DNA of 64,000 nt from Echinarachnius parma (taxonomy: Eukaryota > Echinodermata > Echinoidea > Clypeasteroida > Echinarachniidae): the NCBI GenBank assembly GCA_037951105.1, contig JBAMJV010003353.1:202792-266791 (forward strand), written 5' to 3'. Numbering within the stretch: the stretch's first letter is position 1; each line of letters opens with the position of its first letter. Position numbers and translations under genes: made by a program. This document shows, piece by piece, positions 11,647-24,839 of the stretch. The notes below the pieces were generated by a model, which worked only from the letters and a program-made list of their open reading frames with translations, did no database searches and was not told the DNA's origin.

Positions 11647-13960
11647 GCTGAGACATACCCTCAATTATTATACAGGTATTATACAAGCATGTTGCCTAAA
11701 GTTGATTTATCTTGACAGGCAAATTTAAGAAATTAGAATTGTTTTTGATATGTTTGTTTCAGACCGGAACAGCTCAGATGTCTGATATATGTTGCCAAAA
11801 TGACTTGATGTTATGATAGTTACAAAACCTGCCAGAGTTTTGGATTTAATTTTGAATTGTATGATGATTGAATGTTCAATAGAATCATGGTATGTATAAT
11901 TTCTGTTACCATTTCATCTCATAAAATGAGTTAAATGCTTCTGTTATATTATTAAATCTCTCTTCCTCTCCTTCTAAAGTGCATTAATGTGCCAGATATG
12001 AATCAGACATGTATGTCCCCTGCCCCAACCACCGAGGCCATTGTTTAAAACTGTCTTAATAACACAGGAGCATACCATAAAAGCACATAGGAGTGGAAGG
12101 GCATGGGTTCAGTACTCAACTCTGTCAAATACGCCCCCTAGGGGAAAATACAGTGGAAGCTCATTAAAACGATGAAATTGCTACCATGAAAATTACCTTG
12201 TTATCTCAGGGTAACAACATGTTTTAAATGTATAAAGAGTTGTACCAATCATATCAGCTTGTTATTTGAGAGTTTTGTTCTAACAGAGCTCTTTGTAATT
12301 ATATATGTTGGAAATTATGTTTATATCAATTTTGTTTTCAAACAAACTGCATATATTGAAGGATTTTTTGGCATTTGTAATGGTTACCGTAGTATTTGCA
12401 TCATTGACCGGGAATATCATATTTCATTTAGTAAATACACATAACATAATTTTAGGCTGATCATTTTGTATGTTGTATCTCCCTTAATCATTCATTGTTT
12501 ACTCTAAAAACAATTGGAGTAAGCTAGGGTTTGGAATTATAACTATGGAGGAATTATTATGTCTTGGAGAAGAAAAGGAAAGAGAGAATTAATCCCCTGG
12601 CTTTTATTCCCTTTGTATGTATATAGTGCATATTTTTACTCCATGCTTTTTATTATGTTTGTAATTATGTAACATATCTAGAGAGATGAGAAGTGATTGT
12701 ATGTGTGTATTAGCTGCATAGAGTTATACATGTATCTTGCTTACCTTCAAGATAAATCTTTACAAACTTGTATGTCTGCTTAATCATGTGTTTGCATATT
12801 TATTTTTTATCATGTCTAGGCTCTAAGTGAGAAACACATAACATGTTTAACTAGAATTTTAAGTTTTAAAATGTTCTAAATTCTTTTTGAAAAAATAAGC
12901 TGCAATGTGTTTTGTCCACGAAAAGAAATTTGTGTTGAATTTGGATGTTATGCAATCAGCTTCATGGACTATCGTACCATTAACAGTATTACTGAGTTGA
13001 ATAGTTAAATGGCAATTTATCCCAGCGTATCAATGTTGACAAGTGTTTAAAAAGGTCTTCTCTAAAGCTGAAAATAATTAGTGATTGTTGAACTATTTGG
13101 CCTTCCGATCACTCACAGATGTAGAAATAAGTGGAAAGGGTGTGTTCTTTCAAATGGTAAAGCTGAATTGATAGCCTACCGTCATGCTCCTGTGATCACG
13201 CTGAATAAACATGTTGTCATATGACAACATGTTACGACTTTCGGATGAATTTGGGACTTGAGTATTGTGCTAACTTTTTGTGGAGGTGTCATTACAATTA
13301 GTCTACCAATATGGTAGTGAATGACCACGCTTCACATCTGAAGAACACATCTTCTTTCCATGTTTTTAGTTCAGTGGAGATACCGAAGTTGTTTTCTTTT
13401 TCTTATAAATTAAGTGCATTCTTGGCATTGGGGTTAATTTATTAAGCTACGTTTATGTGTGCTCTGCAGTAGTTAATATTTCAAGTCTGATTATTTACAC
13501 TGTAAGTAGAAAATGGCACAAGTGCACTGCACGTGCGAAAGCGAAACCACTTGGTGAACGGTGTACATGGTATTTTTTGTGTTGATCCATGTGTGCATTT
13601 TAATATCGTTCACACTTGTGTTGTTCCTAATGTTTATTAAAAAGTTTGTCAGGTTGGATTTGATATTTGTTGAAACAGTATTTCATGTTTTAGTTGTTAA
13701 GTTGTATCACTATTGAAGTATATTAATTGTTGATATGATTGAATATTGCTGCCGTAATGAAAGTAAAGACCTGCCATATTCGGTTGATAAAATTGAATCT
13801 TGGGTGTGTTACCCAAAGCTCCTTGATGAAAAGCCCAGATATGATGTAAAAGGAAAGGAACTAAAAGTCACTAAAATGTCTGCTAGCATATTTGTTGAAT
13901 ACATTTGATTGAAAAGTCAACAAGTCAATCTGGATATCTATGAAACAGTGTAAAATGTAA
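11647..13960. other. AT-rich spacer, no gene seen
   Basis: No coding or RNA signal was found. A weak relic of a CAGTGGAA-type TIR element begins at about 12151. The segment may belong to a very long receptor 3' UTR. Confidence 0.4.
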
Positions 13961-13965
13961 AATTC

Positions 13966-14593
13966 TCCTGGGCCTGTATTCATGAAACGGCACTAGCTTA
14001 AAACTCCACGAAAATTACTTGGAGCTTCCTTGTTTCTCTTCTACCGTGTTGTTTAGCTTATGGTAAGAGAAGAATAAAATGGGTTTAGATTTTTTCAAAT
14101 GCCCATTTAGTGTGACGATATCTATCATTCAGCCCAAGAGCGTTAATGAATGGTCATACAGTAATTCGTTGTAAAAGCTGACGCATATTTTCGCTTTTTT
14201 AACCAGGAAAGCAGTGTTCTTTTTCAATGAAACTTTCACACATCATTCGGACATATCTTTGGTACAGGATTGAAGTCTCAAATGTCATTTTGAGCAATAT
14301 CTGACACTTTACAGGTGCACCTTTAATAGTTCCATGCTAAAACTCTTTCAGATGATAGCATTTAGAGAGCAACGATTCTTGTAGTCCCCAACTAGGGTTA
14401 GCTGGGTAAGCTTTTATGTACCTTTTCATTTGAGCCTATAGTTGTCATATAAATAGACTTGGCATGGAACCAAACTCTCTTGGTACAGTTCCGTCATGGC
14501 TGACTGGTCATGACTTTCATGTTTGATGCGCCAGCTGCGAAGATCTGCGGTTTGATATGGGGATGATCTAGCAGGGTTTTAGGAATATGGGCC
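13966..14593. mobile_element. TIR element (GGGCC..TATTCATGAAAC ends) with a second MITE inside
   Basis: The left end near 13970 (GGGCCTGTATTCATGAAAC) pairs with the right end at about 14565-14592 (GCAGGGTTTT..ATATGGGCCC). Nested in it, about 14003-14323, is a copy of the AAGGTGCACCTGTAAAGTGTC element found intact at 44298-44556, here carrying about 90 bp of extra central sequence (near 14128-14218). Confidence 0.6.
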
Positions 14594-14599
14594 CTGGAG

Positions 14600-17170
14600 T
14601 TTTCTTAGATATTTTCAAACAAGTTGTATGCTTGTCTGAGCATGCCTCGTTTGTCATTTCTGAAGTGCCAACGGTTTCCTTCACCCATACTGGACTAATG
14701 ATGTTAAGTAAAATTGAGTCAGATGTGTGGAAGTTTTGGAGGGTTCTTTTGTCCGAGGAATGAGAAGGAATCGGAACATCCAGTGGTAGGGAAAACATGT
14801 AGTCTGTTTATTTTGTATTGTTGATTGTCCCATAGATTTAATGAGCAGTATACTGTATGTACATACTGAAATAATGATTTGTTGCGATTCGGTGCAGCTT
14901 TGTCAATTTCTTTTAATGTGGAGTCCCATGAAGTGCAGCTACTTCTTCACATTATATTTTCTAGAATATTTTAGAAAGAATTTCATGAAAGCGCACTAAA
15001 TGCAGACACCGTGCTGAAGGATGATGAAACAAGGGTATTTTGAAAATGTGTACAAACAAAGAGTTTATAGAGAAATATTTTCTGTTGTATTCATTCTGCA
15101 GGGGGGAAATGGGAGGAATTTGTAGACTTCTTGCATGTTGAATTGAGATGCTATTCAATAGGCATTTCTAAAAAAAAAGTGATGATTATATTTTGGTTTG
15201 TAAAATAATAGAAATTTCATAAGATCTTGCACGATTGTATTGCATCTTCAATTCACCTTATTCATAGTGTTGCATCAATATGAAGTCAGAAATTTATTAT
15301 CACTTTTTGTTTAATTTTTTCACCATGTTGCATGTCAGGGCTTATATATGCTGTTTGTGATTTTATATTTCTAGTTGTTACGGCTTGTGTGTACATATAT
15401 AAACGAAATCCATTGACAAATCTATATATACATATCTCTATATGTATGTGTGTGTGTAAGTAGTAGAAATAATGTGAGCTGTATACCTATTTATATAAGT
15501 TACAGTCTTATGTCACAATGTGTAGTCACATTTTTATATGTTCTGTTTATTCCTTGTTGATGCACTTATGTAAATGTACATACAGTGCCTGTATACCCTA
15601 TCTACAATTTTCATGAAAATGTGGGGTCCTTTTCCAAGCCATTTCATTAGAGTTTCTCTGGTACAGCATGCATATGAATCAAAGTGATCGTAATTATCCT
15701 CTCGTGTAGGAATTCAATCTGAATTAGAGGAAAACTTTCACTTGAGAACCAAAGTAATTACTCATAAGATGGTAATAGTTTTAGGGGATGGATTGACAGA
15801 ACAGTATTAGTTTATGGCGTTTTGACATGATCATTTCTAAAACTAAACCATTTCTTGCAAAAATACTAAAATAATGTAACTTGTTTTGTTTGTGTTAGTA
15901 CTTCAAGCCTGAATCTCACATTTCATCTCATAATAAACAATGATAATAAAAAGAAGACGGTCTGGAAAAACAGCTAAAAAAAACAACCTAATAATGTGTT
16001 TCCGGTATCATGCAATGTGCTGCTTATACAACTACTATTGGCAAAATTCCCATCATATTACTCAAGTAATCAGCATCATGCAGTGGGATTTACACATAAT
16101 GTATGGACTACCATATGTCGCCATATTCTAAATCATTCACAGTGTTTTCAGGTTTTCTTAGCATGCCAATCCCTGAAAAGCCCTTGAACTTGTACGTCTC
16201 TTTCATCATGTGTTGTATTTTGGGTTCATTCATTTTGATATTGTAGAAATTGAGAACTCAGCCTTGTTAGGCAGTAATACTAATATTCTGTTTTCAAACA
16301 AATGCAGATTCCAAATCATCCTCTTCATCGATTAGCATGTGTTTTCCCCTGTCTATTTCTACACCCCTAATCAATGTTGTGATGCCTTCAGTTCGTGTGT
16401 ATAACATGTGTTATGTTGAACATAATATCATTTCCCCTACCCATCTTTCTAATATATCGCTTTGTAAATTGTGCATAGATAACATTAGGAACTGGCAGAT
16501 AGCATGAAGTATTTTGTAATTAATAATCCCGTTTTTTGTTGGAGATTTTCCTTATTTTCATTGTGTCTATAAATCGACATGATGGCATAAAAACCTTGTT
16601 AAGCCATTTCTAATGATAGCTAGATTTTGCTACATGCTATATAATCAAAGTGATATAACTGTTAGAGACTTTAGCATAATTTAGCTCTTTATTTGTAAGT
16701 TCTTATCGTTGTGTTAAAACCACCTGCTAAATATTTGTATTTATTTTACTTACTAGTTCATTTTTGAGGATTTGAAAGTAGTTAAAACGATTTGTATGTA
16801 CTCTTGAAATAACACATCTACCATAGTTACAAGTATTACCTTTTCAAGATAGACACAATCACTGAATATTATTCTACTTAAGGATGATTGATACTATAAA
16901 AATTGTATATGAATTAAGGTTAATTTTGGTTAATTTTTCATTTTTATTTTCATGTAATTTTTGTCAATGTGTTTTGATGGAAATTGCTCTGTGTTATCTA
17001 ATTATACTGGAGTCTTGTCAGATAAATACATTTGTATTGTGTGTTTATTTTGTTCCGTAAAAGCTTTTTAAAGGCATGTAGAGGCTGTGAACATATCCAA
17101 ATCACATCAAGTAAGTAAGTTTTTTGCTGTGTGTGTGTGTGTGTGTGTGCGTGTGCGTGTGCGCGTGGCA
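14600..17170. other. AT-rich spacer, no gene seen
   Basis: Long AT-rich stretch with TATATA microsatellite patches near 15420-15460. I see no exon, RNA gene or clear transposon end. Confidence 0.4.
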
Positions 17171-17176
17171 TGTGTG

Positions 17177-17301
17177 CAGTGGCGTAGCGTGGTCGGACTG
17201 ATTTGGGGGGGGGGGGGCACACCTTTTGTATTTCTTTGTTTTTTTCAAAAAATGTCCCCTTATGTTTTCTTCCAAATTATTGGGGGGGCACGTGCCCCCC
17301 G

Positions 17302-17332
<31 letters not shown>

Positions 17333-17358
17333 TGCCCCCCGTCGCTACGCCACTGCAT
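17177..17358. mobile_element. MITE with GCAGTGGCGTAGCG ends
   Basis: The ends TGCAGTGGCGTAGCG and CGCTACGCCACTGCA are inverted repeats; inside are long G and C tracts. It is inserted in a TG microsatellite. A diverged fragment in the opposite orientation lies at about 39420-39472, and a related GTGGCGTAGCCAGGATTT end starts at 56581. Confidence 0.75.
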
Positions 17359-17359
17359 G

Positions 17360-18057
17360 TGTGTGTGTGGATTGGTTGGGGAACTTCACAAAAGAATCAC
17401 ACATTAAACAACAAATGGAATATTCTTACACATTCGTACAAGATTTATTCTATTCATACAACACAAAAAGGGTTTAGTACAGATCAAATAGGAGAGTTTG
17501 AAATACTGGTAACATGCTACACTTAAAGGTAAAGAGAATACTTTTTATTCAAACTGAATTTCAGTAAACAAAATCTGCACCATTACATTACAATCTAATA
17601 GTTATAACCCCACCATGCTCGAAATGAATACAAAATTACAAACGACTAAGTAACAAGCCTGTCATCATTGTAAAAGAGCCGTTAAAACTCAAGAGGGCGC
17701 TCTCTAAAAACTTATTGGTTTCAACCATTTAAAATAAAATATTGTGCATGTGATGTTTTGTTGAAATAGTGATTAGATAGCGAGATAATCAACAACTATT
17801 TTAAAAACTTTTTAAGCACTTATTAACAGTTTTCACACGCCATCAAATTAAAGTAACACAATTGCATTTTATTTTGGGTTACTTTGGTATGTAACATGAA
17901 TAAATCCCATTGTACATGTACTTCAAACTGAACGTACGTGCCGTAATTATGTTAATAGTGGTATGCATGACACATTATATATACGTTAACCCAAGCGTAG
18001 CATTAATAATAACACTTTCATATCGAACTAGAGATCGATGTGAATGGGATACCTCTG
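17360..18057. other. Spacer, no gene seen
   Basis: AT-rich sequence without recognisable features. Confidence 0.4.
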
Positions 18058-18940
18058 CAGGGGCGTCGATCCTGGGGGGCGAACATATCATTTCGCCCCC
18101 CCCCCCCCCCCCCCAATAATTCCGTAAATGAGGAAGAAAAAATCGATCGATATAATGCCAAAGAGGGGAAAGACACATTTATCAATAATTAATCTTCAAA
18201 ATAGCTGTTTTTTAAGTTTGAAAAGGACCTAAAATCTTCTTTATTCGCGCGCATACAGTTTCCCATATTGCAAGTTTCATTTCGGTTGCGGGAACTTACC
18301 TTTCCAAATGTGTTGGGCAATGTACTTTCTCAAACGGAGTTAATTAAAACCTCATCTATAGCACACCGTCACAGAAAAGGAAATAATCTGAAATAATATC
18401 TTTCAATTCTGTCCATATGCGCTGAACGCAAATCAAATTGGAATATCATGTCCCCCACAGTTGAAAGTGGAGGAGATTATGTATGTTTGGTTCCATAGCT
18501 TATACACTTCATTTTATGTGAAATGTCTGTCTCGGGTGTGCACCAAATCGCACAATTTCACGCCCAAAACTACAAAAGCTCCCTACTGTGGGAGGGGGAC
18601 TCCCACACCCTCCCCCGCTCGGTCGATTCGCTTCCTCGCAATGTCCCCCCTTCACTTTTGAGAAGTTGTTGACGCCCAATTGCTTAGTTTCATGGGAGCA
18701 CAATGCCCTAGACTCTATCAATGGCTGTATAGTACAGGATCACGTGGATCCATCTCATGCGAGACTCTATTTTTTCCTCGCTATGCCCTTTAAAAATACG
18801 CTACGAGTAGGTTCACTATTTCATACAATTTGATCACACATTATAGGAGTTGCAAATGTCTGAAATCTAAAAGCTTCCGGGGGCTCCGCCCCCTGGACCC
18901 CCATTATTGTCCCCCAAATGTGGGTGACCCTTGACTCAAC
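18058..18940. mobile_element. GGGGCGTCGAT-family element, right end uncertain
   Basis: It begins GCAGGGGCGTCGATCC with a C homopolymer shortly after, as in the copy at 23656-24646. At about 18871-18903 it has the GC hairpin CGGGGGCTCCGCCCCCTGG that occurs in the other copy. The right end may have been lost in the adjoining TG microsatellite. Confidence 0.5.
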
Positions 18941-18993
18941 AAAGTCAGGTCTTTCAATGAGCGCATAATAAAACTTGTTTTGTGATAAGATAG

Positions 18994-19068
<75 letters not shown>

Positions 19069-19085
19069 TGCGTGCGTGCGTGTGG
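18994..19085. repeat. (TG)n microsatellite
   Basis: Dinucleotide run grading into TGCG repeats. Confidence 0.95.
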
Positions 19086-19257
19086 GTGTATGTGTTTTTG
19101 TGCTCAAACGCTCACACAAACACACACACTTTTCCAGAATGTTCTTATCCCTAATAATCAAATATGACATATTATGATAATATGATAAATCCTTTCTACT
19201 ACACGAACACTAATAATTTATGATATTTTGTACTAAACTACAATGATGGGAAAATGC

Positions 19258-19561
<304 letters not shown>

Positions 19562-19599
19562 CCCTTTATACCCACAAGATGCCATTGTAATCTCCGATA

Positions 19600-20619
19600 T
19601 CCAATTCGTATAATGGTTTCATAATGTCTCTCAGCATTTAAATTAGCTTTCTACACGGTCATTTTATAGCGACATGGGCATGGGAGCGATTCTTTCATTA
19701 ACCTAAAGTCTTCACAAAAGGCGAACCGCAACAAATAAGCATGAGGTGTGCGATTTGTCTTTGATAAAAAGCTACCAAGCTCTTCAAGAATCGATTAATC
19801 AATATTTTACTGCCTGGATACCGAACGCTGAAGTACTCCCCCTCCGGCATGCATTATACTTTCTCCATTGTTGTGCACATTATAGCATATAGCCTAATTT
19901 TTGCAGTCGACCGTGTTTGCTTTTAAAAAAGCAGAGAGAGAACAAGTTAAGTTACAGACTTTTACCAAAGCAAAGTATTACAGCCGCCGCTGATCTGACG
20001 TTAAAGTTATCATCGAAACTCTGATGTCATTTTGCACCAAGAGTGAGTTATAAGAATTCATCCCCGGAAATTTGTTTTGGATAAAATTTCTGAAAGATCG
20101 TGAGCGTTTGCTAAAGGAGAACTTTAGATAAACCGACGGCAGAACACATGATTGATTATATGAACGCGAGGACAGCATCATTTACACATCCCGCCTTTTG
20201 ACATTAGTTTTGTGAATTTCATTTAATGTCGCCGACCAACGTGAACAAGAAATTCTGTGAAACTTGTTGAAACAATTAAAATCGAATTATCATACTTCAT
20301 TGACTGCCTAATGATCTAATTATCTACTGCTCCGGTACTTGACAACTTGGATCTTACGAGAAAGGTTATTTGTTTGATTTGGTGAACATCAATGTTATCG
20401 TCAGCGAACTATTTACCGGTACTCGAATCTTGGTTGATATGGAGTAACAGAAAACCTTTCGTCATTGGAACATTAATTTATTCATCATAAAAGTCGACGT
20501 GGATATTAATTTTGGAGACCTGTGCCGCAGAGAGAGCATTGATTGCTAACACTTAACAAGAATACACAACATCAACATAGATTACATTCGAAAGTATAAC
20601 AGAACATTAACTTAACATC
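19600..20619 (+). promoter_or_regulatory. Upstream region and probable 5' UTR of the Tctex1 gene
   Basis: Single-copy-looking sequence directly upstream of the ATG at 20620. No TATA box or splice acceptor was identified with confidence; the transcription start is unknown. Confidence 0.35.
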
Positions 20620-21069
20620 ATGGCCCAAATCGCAGGAAGCAAATACTCGGCGTCGACGCAGCGGAGCACCATGGACGCGCGAACCACAGGAACGATCCCT
20701 GGACGACCGGCGGTACGGTACGAGTGCACCTACAAGATGGAGCCTGATCGTAAGCTACTGGCTGCTGAGGCGCGCGGCATCATTGAGGACATCCTGACGG
20801 CGCAGATGGAGTCGCAGCGCTACGACGCCCAGAAGTGTCCCGCGCTCTGCCGCGAGCTCGCCGACATCATCAAGCAGCGCGTCAAGGAGTTGATGGTCCA
20901 GAGATATAAGATCGTCGTGCTCGTCACCATCGGCAGCGCGGAGCATGCCGATGTCTGCGCGGCGAGCCAGTGCGTGTGGAACGACAAGTTCGACTCGTTT
21001 GCGGAGTACACGTACAAGAACGGATCTCTGTATGCGACAGGAATCGTCTACAGTATCTACCAGGAATAG
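20620..21069 (+). CDS. Tctex1 domain-containing protein (DYNLT4/DYNLT5-like dynein light chain)
   Basis: A single uninterrupted exon encodes 149 residues and stops at TAG. Residues about 35-149 match the Tctex1 fold: a basic alpha-helical half (EARGIIEDIL.., CRELADIIKQRVKEL) then beta strands RYKIVVLVTIG, SQCVWNDKFDSFAEYTY and the C-terminal SLYATGIVYSIYQE. Proteins of this family dimerise and act as light chains of cytoplasmic or ciliary dynein. The N-terminal 30 residues are Ser/Thr/Arg-rich linker. The coding part is far richer in G+C than its surroundings. The lack of introns fits DYNLT4-type genes or an old retrocopy; no frame damage is seen. Confidence 0.9.
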   Translation: MAQIAGSKYSASTQRSTMDARTTGTIPGRPAVRYECTYKMEPDRKLLAAEARGIIEDILTAQMESQRYDAQKCPALCRELADIIKQRVKELMVQRYKIVVLVTIGSAEHADVCAASQCVWNDKFDSFAEYTYKNGSLYATGIVYSIYQE

Positions 21070-21676
21070 CTTCCAAGTTTCTCCCTTCAGAGAGGCATCA
21101 TACACGGACACGTTCAGTATTATTTATGACTGTATTCTTAATATATATTGTCTCGTCTTATATATATTCCGGTTTGTTGCATGTTAAAATTCGGATCACA
21201 ATGCTTGTCCGGGGCTTGCCCCCCATAGCAACACCTAAGTAGGTATGTGATTTTAATTTCTAGCAATGGACGTTTGTTATTGCTCTTTTACGCCTACGTC
21301 CCATGCAGCAAACCGTCTATAACAAAATATATATTTTCAGAGTCATTTTATTCATCTAATATACATGTATTATTTTATAGCTCCGTTTTCCTTTTTTGTT
21401 GTTATCTAATTCATTTTGTTTTCTTCATCCGTTCCATTTTGCCGTTAGCGTGTTGCCATTCGCCTGCTTGTTTTAGCTTAGGATATATATTACCACATTT
21501 TTGTATGAAGATAATTATGATTTGTACAGAAACATTGCAAAACGTTTACCATTTCATCCGAATTTAACAATCTTTCTAATCATTTTGACGATAATCAAAC
21601 GTACATAACATTGCTGAAACCAAATCATAACAATATTATCTGCAACTATAGTTTGCCAAATATATTAGGCTTATTC
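21070..21676 (+). other. Tctex1 3' flank
   Basis: AT-rich sequence following the stop. A short CCGGGGCTTGCCCCCC hairpin lies at about 21209. Nothing else was recognised. Confidence 0.35.
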
Positions 21677-21677
21677 T

Positions 21678-21902
21678 TAAAGGGATCTTGTAACATTTTG
21701 TCCAAATTCACAAAACTTACTCGAAACATAGTGGTTCTCTCATAGTACACCATGTTGTATTCGTACTCGGCCATATAACATCCATTTAACTTGAACTGTT
21801 CACACATTATTTAGTGGACGTACCAGATCACAAAAATACACATTTGATCAACCATTCATCACTTTTTGCACATGTCAGCAAAGTTACTATAGATCCCTTT
21901 AA
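21678..21902. mobile_element. MITE with AAAGGGATC ends, copy 1
   Basis: TTAAAGGGATCTTGTAAC at the left and GTTACTATAGATCCCTTTAA at the right form terminal inverted repeats. Two relatives occur at about 26444-26792 and 54193-54562. Confidence 0.7.
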
Positions 21903-23270
21903 ATATCGGATCTCCTTTAATGTATAGGTTTGCGAGTATCTGTATAGATTAGTACAACTTGCCAAACGAGTGCTTACCCCGTTTCTCCCGATTATAATCA
22001 TATAAGCCCTAGCCCCTACGGCTTCTTTTTAAAAAAATTCGGTTAAGAACTGTTTTCAACTTATGTAATAATTGTATAAACTTTATTTTGTGAGTTATTT
22101 CATCATACCATGTAAAGATCACCTGCGCTGTTCACTATACTATGTAAAAATGTACAAATAATATTATGTTGTATTCTATTAAATACAATTATTGTACATA
22201 TTCTACTTTTTTGTGTGTAATGTTCTCTCCATTTTACCTTGGTACAAGTTTATCTGGATCGAGTTGCAAAACGCAATCGTTGACGTATTTAAGGGGAGCT
22301 TTGGGGATGCAGCCCCCCCCCCCCCCCTCCCAAACAAAAACAAAAACAAAAGTGATGTGCATTTTCAGAAATTAATTCACCAGAGACAGAAAATGCAATG
22401 TGTTACGAAAAATAGAAGCATCATGAATTAATATAAATAATCAACCATTATAAGCAAACTCTTAATGGAAACATAGTAGGCCAATGACATTGATAGTCAA
22501 TTATAATTCTAAAAACGGTGGACTATATATCACTAATTATAGACTAGCTTCAGCCCCTCTAATACAATAACCACACATATACATTCAAAGGCGTACCGTA
22601 ATTTGTATCTACCAAAAACTAATTTGAACATATATAAAGCAAAGACCATTGTGAGAATACTTATATTCAAGATGATACAAAAACCCGTATTTCAACTTCA
22701 AGACAAAAGTTTGTAGTATCCAAAATGGGACTTAGGTGATGCGGATAATAATTGTTACCGTTATTTATCGATTCATTGAAGCATACAAAATAAAGGTAAA
22801 CGCATTCAGGTTCAATCAAGAAGAAATAGGGGTAGAAGGAGATAGCGATATAAGAAGGAAAGGGAGTGGCTGTGATAGGCATTTATATAGGGGGTAGCCA
22901 CGATGTCAATAATTAAAACAGTATATATTTCTTTGAAATTTATGCCCTTCTCCATATCTACGAGGATGAGGGGGTGAAAGGGGGTTACATCTGGGTAAAC
23001 GTTCATGTAAATGAGGAGAATGTCCCCCTATTCCCGCAGGTACACAAGGCCCTCTGCTAAGTCTCGGATCGAGTAAAGATACGATGTAATTTGTGTCTTA
23101 GGGTAGTAATCGATAAACGAGTAAGGCGTTTCACCCCGTGTTAATCACACTTCGAAACCAGGGGGCAATCGATAAGTCGCGGGGGTGTAAGGGATTAAGA
23201 CAAGTCATTCGTCTGCACCCGAGAGTGAATAATAAGATTGGTTAAGGAAAGAAGAACTCGCTCCTATACT
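21903..23270. other. Spacer, no gene seen
   Basis: AT-rich with a C homopolymer near 22314-22327. No coding signal. Confidence 0.4.
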
Positions 23271-23273
23271 AGA

Positions 23274-23396
23274 GAGGTGGGGAGCGGGGGAGGGGAGGGG
23301 AGAGGGGGGACAGGAATGGGATGAGCAGAGAGGGTGTGAGACGAGGGGGGGAGGGGGAGGGGAGATGTGGAGAGAGAAAGAAAGGGGCAGTGACGA
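23274..23396. repeat. Polypurine tract
   Basis: About 120 bases almost entirely G and A on the + strand (GGGGAGGGGAGGGG-type), able in principle to form triplex or G-quadruplex structures. Confidence 0.85.
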
Positions 23397-23655
23397 AGGG
23401 GCACATTTTTCTGAGGGAGCTGCGCTTTTTTTGCCCGAATCATTTTCATCATCCTCATTGTGATATTCGCATTAACTAGAACAAAGGAGGCACGTCTGAC
23501 TCAGTCAAGTTTCAGATAAGGAGTGTCAGTTTATTAGGTATCACAAGTGAAGGTGCCGCAGTAGGCGTGTTACATAATAGTTGGTGTTACATTATAGAGG
23601 GCGTTGTGATGGTACTGAGGGTTGACTGTAGACGGATATAAATACATCACAGTCC

Positions 23656-24646
23656 AGGGGCGTCGATCACGGGGGGGATGGGGGGATATATCCCCCAATA
23701 TTTCAGGTGGTGGGGGATGGCCTGTATTATCATCCCCCCCAATATTTGGGGTTCAAAAATATTTAATAACATTAAAATAAAGGAGCATTGCCCCCTCTCA
23801 TGAATGGAAGTTGTTACTGTAGTCTTCTTTAAATGCTAAACTGCCCAAATCCAAAATCTTCCGGGGCTGCGCCCCTGGAACCCCCATTAAGGTTATTTGA
23901 CCCAGTTCCGGCCCTGTACTCATTTAATAGTTTTAGTCAGGCTTCTCTCTTGGCACACTTTCAGGGGATCCTGGCCCACTGTGCGTCTGCGCTTCGCTCA
24001 CTAAAATTGAGCTAACTATTCAATAGTTAACTGTATTTATGAATATTACAAATCCCAACGCTTCCGGGGGCTCCGCCCCCTGGACCCCCAATAAGCTTAC
24101 CAATATGGATATCCCTTGACTTATTCTAGTCAGGGTTCCATCAGGATCATTGCAATCGACAGTATGTATCTATCAGGCTAAAGTTCACATCCATACTTGT
24201 ATAAAGCCCTCATCATAACAATATGATTGCAATAGCTAAATCAAAAGCTAATTAACGCAAGAATAGTTAACTCTATACTAACATATAGACAACAAAGCTT
24301 CCGGGGGCTCCGCCCCCTGGACTCCCAATAAGCTTCTTAATGTGGGTATCCCATGACTGATGCTATTCAGGGTTCCATCATGATGCTTGCAATCTATGTA
24401 TCTATCAGGCTAAACTTCATCTTGGTCAAAGCCCACCTCATAACATGATGCTTGCAATGTGCACTTAATCTTCCAATTTCTAAACAGCTGAATTCAAAAG
24501 CTTTTGTGGCCCCCTACCACCCCCCCCCCCCCCCCTCTCAGTCATAAAAACCCGGGCACGTTGTTGGTTGTCGCTTCGCTCCCTCGCCAGAGATGGTCAA
24601 AATTACGAATCATCCCCCCCAATGGCGAGAAGAAATCGACGCCCTT
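23656..24646. mobile_element. GGGGCGTCGAT-family TIR element with three GC hairpins
   Basis: The left end AGGGGCGTCGATC (23656) pairs with the right end GAAATCGACGCCCTTGC (to about 24648), and both ends carry subterminal runs resembling CCCCCCAAT. Inside, the hairpin GGGGCTCCGCCCC or a variant, preceded by CTTCC and followed by TGGA(C/A)yCCC, occurs three times (about 23860, 24061, 24301), spaced about 200-240 bp, so the interior is itself tandemly built. No coding capacity. Confidence 0.7.
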
Positions 24647-24649
24647 GCA

Positions 24650-24835
24650 TGATCACACTCATCATCCTCATCACCACCATCATCATCAGGAACATCATCA
24701 TCATAAACATCATCATCATGAACATCATCGTCGCCATCGTCGTCATCGTCATCATCATCATCATCATCATCACCATCACATCATTATCTTATCATCATCA
24801 CCACCACCACCACCACCACCACAAACGAATATAAA
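24650..24835. repeat. ATC/CAC trinucleotide microsatellite
   Basis: Runs of ATC and ACC; the His-rich and Ile-rich open frames here are artefacts. Confidence 0.95.
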
Positions 24836-24839
24836 CATC

